Assembly (NCBI RefSeq): GCF_003052165.1
Contig: NZ_CP024869.1
Coordinates: forward strand, 3,196,001-3,260,000
DNA length: 64,000 bases
Source of the DNA: Dietzia sp. JS16-p6b
GTDB lineage: Bacteria > Actinomycetota > Actinomycetes > Mycobacteriales > Mycobacteriaceae
Direction of reading: 5' to 3'
Part shown: piece by piece, positions 43,192 through 51,375 of the stretch
How positions within the stretch are numbered: position 1 is the stretch's first letter
Layout: the number at the start of each line of letters is the position of its first letter
Made by a program: the position numbers and the translations under genes
Notes under the pieces: generated by a model
Databases searched by the model: none
Seen by the model: the letters and a program-made list of their open reading frames with translations, nothing else
What the model was told of the DNA's origin: nothing

Positions 43192-44580
43192 TCACGCGCG
43201 CGGCGCCGGCCCTGCTCCCCCGTCGCCGCGGGCGCCACGGGTGGCGCGCGTGCCTCTGCCGGTCGGACCCCCCGCGCCTCCGCGGAGGCCCAGCAGGATC
43301 CCGCCGAGGACGGCCAGGACGCCCAGCACTCCGAGCACCGCCGGCAGGATGCGACCGAACGTGTTGAGGGTGTCCGCCGTCTCCTGGGCGGCGGACAGGG
43401 TCCGCTCCTGGGTCTCCTCGTTCCACCCGGACTCGAACCGGACGGCCGTCCGGGTGGGCTCGGCCCGCTCCTCCTCCATGCCCGCCGCGTCGTTGACGAA
43501 GGCCTCCGCCTCGTCCTGGTCCTCGGCGAAGAACTGGTAGATGTTCTCGCTGCCGTTGATGATCTGACCGGTCTCGGGGTTCACGTACACCGTGCGGGTG
43601 TTGGTGTAGAAGCGCCGCATGTCGACCTCGCGCTCCGGGTCACCCGCCAGACCCCACTGTCCCGCGGTCATGCCCTCGCGCCGGTAGCTGGCCAGGACGG
43701 CCTCCACGGCGGGGTCGTACCCGTCGCTGATCGACGCGAAATGATCCCGGATCGAGGACCACATGTCGATCGGCCCGAGCTCCTGACGGAACTCGTACGC
43801 GTCGATGCCGCCCACGGTGGTCTCACCGACGAAGGAGATCGGGTTGGTGGTGAAGGTGCTGGCGTCGAAGTAGTCGTAGTCCCGCTGCTCGGTGTCGAAC
43901 GGGAACTTGTACTGCAGTCCCCGGCGGACGAACCCGGCCGGTGCGGTCTCGTCGCCGGCACCGGTGGCGACCAGCTGCAGGGTGCTCACGGCCTCGTCGG
44001 TCGGCTCGGCGGTCACCCGGTCCACGGTGACCCGGTCGATCGACGCGTTGACCAGGCCCTCGACCCCGTCCGAACCGGTCTTGTCCTCGCGGAGCAGCGA
44101 CTGCGCGGCCTGGAACGTGATGACCTCGGAGTCCGACGGCTCCACCGCCTGGACGCGGCGCTGCGAGTAGAGCGGGATGTCGTTGTCGATGAAGCAGGTG
44201 ACCGGGAACTGGACATCGGCGTCGTCAGCCGCCGGGCCGTCCGGGGTCTCGACGACCTGCTCCTCGTCGGTCGCACCCTCATCGGGCGAACCGCCGGCCG
44301 CGTCCTCGTCGTCGCCGTTCGCGCCCCCGGCGCGGCACTCGGGGCGGTCGGCGTTGAGCTCGGTCGGTGTGTTACCGGCCAGCGCCGCGCCGACCAGGAC
44401 CGCACCCTGCGTGGTGTTGGTGACAGTGGTGGTGTTGATGTCCAGCGGGGTCTTCTTCTGCGTCGGCACCACGAAGAAGACCAGCGCCAGTGCGATAGTG
44501 ATGAGGAACGCTCCGAGCCCGACGAGGACCAGTGCGGGCACTGACGACCTCCGTCCCGCGGAACTGCTCTGTCGTGCCAT
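43192..44580 (-). CDS. DUF3068 (PF11271, 'PorA') family envelope protein, Rv0227c type
   Basis: 462 residues. TM helix near the N-terminus (about 14-36, 'LVLVGLGAFLITIALALVFFVV'), a large extracytoplasmic domain ('TPLDINTTTVTNTTQGAVLVG...', 'PVTCFIDNDIPLYSQRRVQA', 'FPFDTEQRDYDYFDAS', 'VYVNPETGQIINGSENIYQ'), and a C-terminal TM helix (about 412-437) before a short basic tail. The acidic insert at about 88-120 is specific to this protein. The mycobacterial counterpart Rv0227c lies between Rv0226c and the acyltransferase Rv0228, as here. Family name aside, it is not like the short corynebacterial porin peptide. Confidence 0.9.
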   Translation of the reverse strand: MARQSSSAGRRSSVPALVLVGLGAFLITIALALVFFVVPTQKKTPLDINTTTVTNTTQGAVLVGAALAGNTPTELNADRPECRAGGANGDDEDAAGGSPDEGATDEEQVVETPDGPAADDADVQFPVTCFIDNDIPLYSQRRVQAVEPSDSEVITFQAAQSLLREDKTGSDGVEGLVNASIDRVTVDRVTAEPTDEAVSTLQLVATGAGDETAPAGFVRRGLQYKFPFDTEQRDYDYFDASTFTTNPISFVGETTVGGIDAYEFRQELGPIDMWSSIRDHFASISDGYDPAVEAVLASYRREGMTAGQWGLAGDPEREVDMRRFYTNTRTVYVNPETGQIINGSENIYQFFAEDQDEAEAFVNDAAGMEEERAEPTRTAVRFESGWNEETQERTLSAAQETADTLNTFGRILPAVLGVLGVLAVLGGILLGLRGGAGGPTGRGTRATRGARGDGGAGPAPRA

Positions 44581-44681
44581 CGGTTGTCCTCCTGGAGTCG
44601 CCCTGGATCCACCGGTTACCCCCGGGTAGCTTCCCGGGTCGGTCGCCGGACCGGACCATCATCAGGAGAAGATTAACAGTG

Positions 44682-45923
44682 ATGAAGAACGCATTCGCCA
44701 CCCCCGACCGACAAGTCGGAACTCTCCCGTCCGCCACCGGCTTCGTGCCGGCGTTGGAGGGCTTCCGCGCGGTCGCCGCGATCGCCGTCCTCACCACTCA
44801 CGTCGCGTTCCAGACCGGGTCCTCCACGGGATCGGCGATCAACCGACTCTGGGGCCGGTTCGACCTGTCCGTGGCCGTGTTCTTCGCGCTCTCCGGCTTC
44901 CTGCTGTGGCGGGCCCACGCCCTGCACGCCCGACAGGGCGGACCCGGCACCGCCCGGTCACCGGGGTCCTACCTGCGCTCCCGCCTCGTCCGCATCATGC
45001 CCGCCTATCTCGTCGTGGTGGCCGCGGTGTTCCTCCTCATCCCCCAGAACGCTCGCACCTCGGCCTCGACCTGGATCGCCAACCTGACCCTGACGCAGGT
45101 ATACGTCCCCGACTCGCTGGTCGAGGGCCTGACCCACGCGTGGTCGCTGTCCGTGGAGATGTCGTTCTACCTCGTTCTGCCGCTGCTGTGGTGGGCGCTG
45201 GCCGGGCTCCGGGGCCGCGCGGCGCGGTGGCGGATCCCGACGATCGCCGCCGTGGGGGTACTGAGCCTGGCGTGGGCTCTGGTCCCCTGGTACGAGCTGG
45301 GGCTACCCGAACGGGTCAACGACCAGATCCTGCCCCCGGCGTTCGCCTCCTGGTTCGCGGCGGGGATGATCCTCGCCGAGCTCGCCGCCGCCCCGCCCGG
45401 TCGGCTGGCGGCGCTGGCCCGACACCGCCACGCGCGGTGGGGGTGGTGGGCCGTCGTCGCGCTGGCGCTCGGCGCCAGCACCGTCCCGCAGTGGTTCACC
45501 GAGGGCTTCGTGCACCCGTCCGGCCCCGAGTTCGCGGCCCGGACCGCACTGGGGGCCGTGGTGGCGTTCTGCCTGTTGGCCCCGGTGTCGCTGGCCCCGC
45601 CGGGGCAGCGGTTCATGGTGCTGGACTCCGCCGTGATGGGCATGCTGGGCCGGTGGTCCTACGGGGTGTTCCTGTGGCACGTCCTGGTCCTGCACTTCGC
45701 GTTCCAGATCGCGTTCGTGCCCATGTTCTCCGGGCACATGCTCGAGATCTGGCTGATCACCGTGGTGGTCTCCGTCGTTCTCGCGGCGGCGAGCTACGCG
45801 CTCGTGGAGGTGCCGTCAGGGCGCTGGTCGGCCCCGCGGCGCACCCCCCGCGGGACGCCGGAGGCCGATGGCCAGGCCGCGGCCATCCCGGCGCAGACGA
45901 GCCCCGCCACGGTCGCGACCTGA
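44682..45923 (+). CDS. tmaT: Acyltransferase 3 family membrane protein, trehalose mycolate acetyltransferase TmaT-like (Rv0228 type)
   Basis: 413 residues with 10-11 TM helices and Acyltransferase_3 features: 'ALEGFRAVAAIAVLTTHVAF' (catalytic His, about 37), 'FDLSVAVFFALSGFLLWR' and 'RSRLVRIMPAYLVV'. In corynebacteria the homologue TmaT acetylates trehalose monomycolate before MmpL export; the gene lies opposite the DUF3068 gene as in M. tuberculosis Rv0228. ATG 44682 with AGGAG at 44664-44668. The last 130 bases overlap the convergent aftD gene. Family assignment is firm; the TmaT role is by synteny. Confidence 0.88.
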   Translation: MKNAFATPDRQVGTLPSATGFVPALEGFRAVAAIAVLTTHVAFQTGSSTGSAINRLWGRFDLSVAVFFALSGFLLWRAHALHARQGGPGTARSPGSYLRSRLVRIMPAYLVVVAAVFLLIPQNARTSASTWIANLTLTQVYVPDSLVEGLTHAWSLSVEMSFYLVLPLLWWALAGLRGRAARWRIPTIAAVGVLSLAWALVPWYELGLPERVNDQILPPAFASWFAAGMILAELAAAPPGRLAALARHRHARWGWWAVVALALGASTVPQWFTEGFVHPSGPEFAARTALGAVVAFCLLAPVSLAPPGQRFMVLDSAVMGMLGRWSYGVFLWHVLVLHFAFQIAFVPMFSGHMLEIWLITVVVSVVLAAASYALVEVPSGRWSAPRRTPRGTPEADGQAAAIPAQTSPATVAT

Positions 45924-48900
45924 GGGGGCCAACCGTCACCGGCGTACCCCAGTGGGTCCGGCCAGGGTGCTCGGGACAACACCGCGGCCCCGGCGACGAT
46001 CCCCACCCCCGAGCCCACCACCAGCAGGTCCCGCGCGCGCCGTGCGCCCAGGTGACGGCTGGCCACCAGCGCGCCGCCGAGCACCACCGCCGCCAGCCCC
46101 AGCCCGACCGGGCCGGCCAGCGCGTAGGACACGGCCGCCGTCGCGACCGAGGTGACGACCCCGCCGCCGCGGCGCACCTGCGCGGGCGCCCCGGCTCGGT
46201 CGCGACCGCGGAGAAGGAAGAGGACCACCACGAGCGCCAGTACGAACGGCCCGGTCGACAGCGCCGCACGGTACGGACCGTCGAGCGGGACCGTGAGCAC
46301 GAGGGTGGACCCGCTTCCGGAGGCGGGCAGGACCCAGCCCTGCTTCCACCCGTCCACCGTCACCGGGCGGGGGTCGGGCAACTCGGTGCCGTCGTCGGAG
46401 ACCAGCCGGGCGCGCCACGCGGGGGTCACCGACTCCGGCACCACCAGGACGCGCTCCCGCGGGGCGGCGGGCACCTGTAGCTCGCGTCGGGAGGCCTCCC
46501 ACCGGGACGTCGCGACCGCCCGGGTCGGTTGCAGCTCCCCGCCCAGGACGGGCACGCCCTGCGCGGCCTCCGGATCGACGACGACGAGGCCCACCGTGTC
46601 CACCGAGAACGCCTCCCCGGGATCCACCGAGACCTCCACCGGCCCGGCGGGGATCTCGACGGGGTCGTCATCGCACGGTTCGACGGCGATCGCCCGGCCC
46701 TCGAGCAGCTCGCGCCGCGTGGTCGACAGGCGGGTGGGCACCGACCGGTCGCCGATGACCAACCGGGGCCCGTCCTGACAGGCCAGGGAGATCGGGTCGC
46801 CACCCGCCGCAGGGAGGGCGCCGATCCGGGCACCGGTCGCGTCCTGGATCCACACCTCGGCGATCCCGGCCGGGACCTGCGTCCCATCCGGGGCCCGTAC
46901 GTCCTCCGCGGCGTCGATCCGGACCGTGACCGTATCGGTGTGGTCCGCGGGGAGCGGGACGACGACGGAGCCGTCCTCCCCGGCCGTGAGGTCGTCGAGG
47001 TCGACGCGCGTGGTCTGGAGCCCGGTGTCCACCGTGATGACCCTGGGAGCCGCCGGTGCGTCCGAACGCGGCGCCCACATCCTGAGTGAGCCGACCAGGT
47101 GGCGGCCGGGCAACCCCAGCTCCACCGTCGGCGAGGGGACGTCGGGGGCGTACCAGCTGGTCGACCGGTCCCCGTCGACGGCCGCGGAGGGCCCACCGGC
47201 GGGATCGGTCACCAGTGACTCCCCCGCCGCCCGGACCTGACGCGCGCGGGTGGTGGGGTCGCCACGCAGCACGTCGTCCAGTGCCGCCCCGGCCCTCGGT
47301 CGTACGAGGAGCTGCGGGCGTACCGAGGTCTCGGACGGAACGTCGAGAAGGCGGGCGAAGCGGGCCGGCTCCTCGGGCTCGATGGCGAGTTCCGGGGCAC
47401 ATCGCACCGCGCCGGTCTCCTCCTCCGCGCCGGCCAACCCCTCGATCGGGGCGCCGCCGTGGACGCAGTCGGACCGGCCCCCCAGTTCTTGCCGCAGCAG
47501 CCATCCGGAGGGCGCCGCGGAATCGGCGGGTCGGTCCGGTAACGCCACCACCCGCAGTAGAGGGATCTCCTCGCCAGCCGAGCTCAGACCGATGTCCGAC
47601 ACCTCGAAGTAGGTTCCCCGGCCCCCGTCGGCGAAGCCCGTCGCCGTGACCCTCACGGTCTCCGTGGGGCCCGGGGGGAGTCCCACGACGAGCTCGCCAC
47701 CACCTGCCGGGAACGCGGTGGTGGTACCCGAGTCCGTCCGGATCTGCAGGCTGCTGACCTCGGGTCCGGCCTCGGGGACCGGCACGGTGATCCGGAGCAG
47801 GCCCCGGTCGACGGGTTCGGGCAGCGCGATCTCGATCCACTGGCCGAAGGCCGTGCCGTAACCCCCGGACCGCCAGGCGGTGTCCGGGTCTCCGTCGACC
47901 GCGGCCGCCACCGACCGGGAGGGCCGCACCGGGCCGACCTGGGCGGAGTCGGACGCCGAGGAGGAGACCCGCACCCGCGCGTCCCACCAGCGGGCCTGCG
48001 CCGGTGCCGGCTCGGTGTCGGAGACCGTGGCAGCGTAGTCGGGGACCGCGCCCCGACTACGACGTGGATCGCCCTCGGCCCGGACCGCCGACGAGTGGTG
48101 GTCCAGGCGCCCGAAGTCGGTCTCGCGGTCCGCCGGAGAGTCCGTGAGGACGGGCGCGGTCGCCGCGACCGGTCGCGGCCTCGGGAAGGGATCGGAGGCG
48201 GGGTCCACCCCCGACTCCCGGGCATCGACCTCCAGCAGTCTCGTCACCCGGGCCGGGGACCCGATCGTGTCCCGCGCGGCCAGCAGGTCGTCGAGCCGCG
48301 ACAGGGACTCCGGCCCGCCGGCCACCACCGGTAGGTCGCGCACCTCCACGGTGTACGGGGCGGTGGCCGACCGTGGTGGGCCCGGCGACGCGGCATCCGA
48401 GCCCAGCCGGGAGTCGACCCGGTAGATCTCGATCGCGGGATAGGCCGGGCGCAGCCCCGAGTCGGGGACCACGGCCACCTCGCCGTCGTCGTCCGTGGCG
48501 ACCTCAGCCGCCTCGTCACCGACGTCCGCTCCCCCGACCGGTTCCCCGAACTCCGCGACCTTGACCAGCCCCGGGGATCCGTCGATCGCCTGGTGCACCA
48601 GGATCGGCCGGGGCGCACCGGAGTCGGCGGCGAGGTCGTTGCGCACCACCAGGTAGCCGATGCCGAGGGAGGCGAGCGTGGCCGCCATCCCCGGGGCGGG
48701 GTCGCCGTCCGCGAGGCGGCGCTGGACGGCGTCGAGCGCGCGGATCGCCGGCGCCGGCTGCAGCGGCACCGAGTCCCGGACCGCCCACGGCGTGGTGGCC
48801 AGCGGTTGCAGTGGTTCGTCGCGGGTGACGCCCCAGACCTGTCGGCCGAAGGACGAGCCCGGTACCACCAGGGCCCGTGTCGTCGCGGCGGGGTCCATCT

Positions 48901-50323
48901 CGTGATCGCCACCGTCGACGTCGGTGGCCCCCGGCCGGGCCACCGGCGCGTTCTCCGAGAGCCACCCGGCGGCCTCGGCCCAGTGATCGGGGACCGCGGC
49001 ATGGGCGCCCGCCGGCGCGAGCCGTCCGAGTAACGCCGGAGCCACCGTGACGGAACCCGCGAGCACCAGGACCATGGCGAGGGCGACCGGGCGGTTCCGC
49101 TCGGGGTGCGCCAGCGCGGCCCAGCCGCCGGCGGCCGGCTCCTCATCTCGCGTGCTGCCGGGCCCCTCGCGCGGGCCGGAGAGGAGGACCGACAGCAGGT
49201 GGGCGGTGCCGAGCACCAACGGCAGGCGGAGCAGGGGGTCGAACTTGTGGAGGTTGCGCAGTGGCGCGCCGGCGCCGTCGAGGAATGCGCGGAGGGTCTC
49301 GGCGAGTCCACCGCCGGCAGGCCCGACCCACGGCGCCGCCATCGCCACCAGTCCGACCGCGGCGATGGTCAGGAGCCGGCCCCTGGCCGGCATCCCCCGG
49401 TGGACCAGACCCACCACACCGACGGCCGCCATCACCCCGGTGGCCAGGACGAACACGGGTTCGCTGGTGAGAGCTGCGCCGGCCACCCGGTCCGTGGACA
49501 CGAACGGGACCCAGGTCGCGGCCCCGCGCAGCACCTCGGTCGCCGACGACCACCGCGTGGTGACCTCAGCCGACTCGATGTAGTCCAGGAACGGGGGGGA
49601 GACCCGGCCCAGGAGCACCAGCGGGACCGCCCACCACACGCACGCCGCGACGGACAGGGGCAGCCACCACGCCGCGAGCCGGGCCCATGTCCGTCCGGGT
49701 CGGAACATCAGCCACCAGAGGATCGCGGGGAGGCAGGCGATGGCGGTCGCGGCCGCGTTGACCGCCCCCATCATCGCCAGGGCCAGCGCGGCACCGGCCC
49801 CGCCCCGTCGCGGGGACAGGCGTCCCTGCAGGACCCGCACCACCGGGAGCAGCACCCACGGGGCCAGTGCGACGGGCCAGATCTCGGAGGAGATCGACCC
49901 GAGGTCGCCGAGCATCCGCGGGGCGAGGGCGTAGAGGATCCCGGCCATCACCCGGGTCCGGCGCGTACCGATCCGCAGGGCGGCCGCCACCCGGACCACA
50001 CCGACGTAGGCGATCGTCAACAGGACAGCCCACCACAGGCGTTGGGTCAGCCAGGCGGGCATCCCGACCAGGTCGAACAGCACGAAGAACGGCCCCTGGG
50101 GGAAGAGGTACCCGTACGCCTGGTTCTGGACCTGACCGCCGAACGACAGCCCGGTCCACAGGTGGGTGGCCTGCGCGAGGAAGCGACCCGGGTCCACGAC
50201 GAGGTCGTACTTGGTGTCGGGGACGACCAGACCCGGGGCCTGCAGGCAGGCAAGGAGGAGAAACGCGAAGAAGGCGACGACCGCGTCGCGCGCGCCTGCA
50301 CCGAGACGGATCCCGCGGGTCAC
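45794..50323 (-). CDS. aftD: Arabinofuranosyltransferase AftD (GT-C, DUF3367)
   Basis: 1509 residues, slightly longer than mycobacterial AftD (about 1400). N-terminal GT-C membrane domain (about 10-430) with 'VPDTKYDLVVDPGRFL' (first extracytoplasmic loop acids) and 'NQAYGYLFPQGPFFVLFD'; a long soluble region with carbohydrate-binding-like modules ('VDGDPDTAWRSGGYGTAFGQWIEI', 'AAVDGDRSTSWYAPD', both F5/8-type) at about 780-900 and 1080-1200; and two to three TM helices near the end (about 1385-1480). Adds alpha-1,5/1,3-arabinofuranose to arabinogalactan or lipoarabinomannan from decaprenyl-P-arabinose. GTG start 21 bases after the DUF2613 gene. Confidence 0.94.
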   Translation of the reverse strand: MTRGIRLGAGARDAVVAFFAFLLLACLQAPGLVVPDTKYDLVVDPGRFLAQATHLWTGLSFGGQVQNQAYGYLFPQGPFFVLFDLVGMPAWLTQRLWWAVLLTIAYVGVVRVAAALRIGTRRTRVMAGILYALAPRMLGDLGSISSEIWPVALAPWVLLPVVRVLQGRLSPRRGGAGAALALAMMGAVNAAATAIACLPAILWWLMFRPGRTWARLAAWWLPLSVAACVWWAVPLVLLGRVSPPFLDYIESAEVTTRWSSATEVLRGAATWVPFVSTDRVAGAALTSEPVFVLATGVMAAVGVVGLVHRGMPARGRLLTIAAVGLVAMAAPWVGPAGGGLAETLRAFLDGAGAPLRNLHKFDPLLRLPLVLGTAHLLSVLLSGPREGPGSTRDEEPAAGGWAALAHPERNRPVALAMVLVLAGSVTVAPALLGRLAPAGAHAAVPDHWAEAAGWLSENAPVARPGATDVDGGDHEMDPAATTRALVVPGSSFGRQVWGVTRDEPLQPLATTPWAVRDSVPLQPAPAIRALDAVQRRLADGDPAPGMAATLASLGIGYLVVRNDLAADSGAPRPILVHQAIDGSPGLVKVAEFGEPVGGADVGDEAAEVATDDDGEVAVVPDSGLRPAYPAIEIYRVDSRLGSDAASPGPPRSATAPYTVEVRDLPVVAGGPESLSRLDDLLAARDTIGSPARVTRLLEVDARESGVDPASDPFPRPRPVAATAPVLTDSPADRETDFGRLDHHSSAVRAEGDPRRSRGAVPDYAATVSDTEPAPAQARWWDARVRVSSSASDSAQVGPVRPSRSVAAAVDGDPDTAWRSGGYGTAFGQWIEIALPEPVDRGLLRITVPVPEAGPEVSSLQIRTDSGTTTAFPAGGGELVVGLPPGPTETVRVTATGFADGGRGTYFEVSDIGLSSAGEEIPLLRVVALPDRPADSAAPSGWLLRQELGGRSDCVHGGAPIEGLAGAEEETGAVRCAPELAIEPEEPARFARLLDVPSETSVRPQLLVRPRAGAALDDVLRGDPTTRARQVRAAGESLVTDPAGGPSAAVDGDRSTSWYAPDVPSPTVELGLPGRHLVGSLRMWAPRSDAPAAPRVITVDTGLQTTRVDLDDLTAGEDGSVVVPLPADHTDTVTVRIDAAEDVRAPDGTQVPAGIAEVWIQDATGARIGALPAAGGDPISLACQDGPRLVIGDRSVPTRLSTTRRELLEGRAIAVEPCDDDPVEIPAGPVEVSVDPGEAFSVDTVGLVVVDPEAAQGVPVLGGELQPTRAVATSRWEASRRELQVPAAPRERVLVVPESVTPAWRARLVSDDGTELPDPRPVTVDGWKQGWVLPASGSGSTLVLTVPLDGPYRAALSTGPFVLALVVVLFLLRGRDRAGAPAQVRRGGGVVTSVATAAVSYALAGPVGLGLAAVVLGGALVASRHLGARRARDLLVVGSGVGIVAGAAVLSRAPWPDPLGYAGDGWPPQVATVAGLVCAGMAAAWPSASGVPRGVRRGADQRPDGTSTSA

Positions 50324-50344
50324 CTCGGCCGGCGCGGGGAGGGA

Positions 50345-50512
50345 CTAGCGGGCGCCGTACTCGACCTGGCCCAGGAGGGCCTGGTCCGCAGGCGGCTGGG
50401 GGACCTCCGGGATGGAGTTCTCGGCCATCGCGGAGCTGGCGCCGAAGGCGACGATGCCGCCGAGGACGATTCCGCCGACTGCGCTGGCGAGCGCTCCGGT
50501 ACCGAAGCTCAT
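50345..50512 (-). CDS. DUF2613 micropeptide (Rv0236A type)
   Basis: 55 residues: a hydrophobic signal-like segment 'GTGALASAVGGIVLGGIVAFGASSAMA' then a polar 'ENSIPEVPQPPADQALLGQVEYGAR'. This is the DUF2613 pattern of M. tuberculosis Rv0236A, which also directly precedes aftD. ATG 50512 has GGGAG upstream. The conserved pairing suggests it assists AftD or the arabinan machinery, but no role is established. Confidence 0.88.
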   Translation of the reverse strand: MSFGTGALASAVGGIVLGGIVAFGASSAMAENSIPEVPQPPADQALLGQVEYGAR

Positions 50513-50629
50513 CGAGTTCTCCCTGCGGGTCACGAGAATGGTGTGCACTGGCGGGTGCCGCGAGGCATGCCGATGCCGAAAGGGTATCACCCGGCACACC
50601 ACGGATCGTGTGGAGTGTCGCCCACAACT

Positions 50630-50647
50630 ACTTACTGGCCGGTAAGT
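50630..50647 (+). promoter_or_regulatory. TetR-type operator in front of the TetR-fadD operon
   Basis: ACTTACTGGCCGGTAAGT is an 18-bp inverted repeat with one mismatched pair, of the TTACTnnCCnGTAA form used by fatty-acid-related TetR regulators. It lies 42 bases before the GTG start of the TetR gene, so autoregulation and control of the acyl-CoA synthetase are likely. Confidence 0.7.
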
Positions 50648-50688
50648 TGGTGTGGGACACGACACCACGTCCCGCCGGAAGGAGTCTC

Positions 50689-51375
50689 GTGACGACGGGG
50701 ACGAAACGGATCCCACGCGCGATCCGCGAACAGCAGATGCTGGACTCGGCCATTCGCGTGTTCTCCGATCTCGGCTACCGGTCGGCGTCGATGGACACCA
50801 TCGCCAAGGACGCCAAGATCTCCAAACCGATGCTGTACCTCTACTACGGCTCCAAGGAGGAACTGTTCTCCGCGTGCGTCACCCGCGAGTCCGGGCGGCT
50901 CATCGAGCACCTCACCTCCGCGGCGACCAGCGGCACCGGAGCACGCCACAGTCTGGAGAACGTCGTGGAGGCGTTCCTCGACTACGTGGACGACCACACG
51001 GATTCGTGGAACGTCGTGTACCGCCAGGCCGTCGCCGAACCCGCGTTCAGCGAGGAGGTCGAGAAGACCCGTTCCGTCCTGGTGGATCTCACCACCGACC
51101 TGCTGGCACAGAACTCGGTGGACGGGCGCAGTCGCGAGGTGCTCGAAGTGGTCGCCACGGCGCTGGTCGGGGCCGGCGAGGCGGTCGCCGACCGCGTCGC
51201 GCACCGGTCCACACCCAAATCGGTGGCCGCGGGAGTGGTCGTCGAACTCGCGTGGCGGGGCCTCGCCGGGGATCCCGCCAGATCACTCGCCGTCGAGTCA
51301 CCCACAACCGAGTCACCCACAACCGCGTCACCCACCACCGCGTCACCCACCACCCCTAAAGAGGAGAAGCCGTGA
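50689..51375 (+). CDS. TetR family regulator of the acyl-CoA synthetase operon
   Basis: 228 residues. N-terminal HTH 'RSASMDTIAKDAKISKPMLYLYYGSKEELFSAC' (about 30-63), helical ligand domain to about 205, and a low-complexity C-tail of four PTTES/PTTAS repeats. GTG 50689 follows AAGGAG. Overlaps the fadD start (GTGA). The operator at 50630-50647 and the partner suggest a fatty-acyl-CoA-responsive repressor. M. tuberculosis Rv0238 (TetR, beyond aftD and lpqI) is a possible counterpart, though the order differs. Confidence 0.9.
   Translation: MTTGTKRIPRAIREQQMLDSAIRVFSDLGYRSASMDTIAKDAKISKPMLYLYYGSKEELFSACVTRESGRLIEHLTSAATSGTGARHSLENVVEAFLDYVDDHTDSWNVVYRQAVAEPAFSEEVEKTRSVLVDLTTDLLAQNSVDGRSREVLEVVATALVGAGEAVADRVAHRSTPKSVAAGVVVELAWRGLAGDPARSLAVESPTTESPTTASPTTASPTTPKEEKP
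51295..51354 (+). repeat. 15-bp tandem repeat at the 3' end of the TetR gene
   Basis: Four in-frame units starting at 51295, 51310, 51325 and 51340 (GAGTCACCCACAACC twice, then GCGTCACCCACCACC twice) encode SPTT plus Glu or Ala. Pairs are identical within themselves, indicating two duplication steps. Confidence 0.85.

Noticed and set aside
43025-43540. Plus-strand ORF through the 21-bp hairpin
   Set aside because: Runs across a terminator and into the DUF3068 gene antisense; no start signal.
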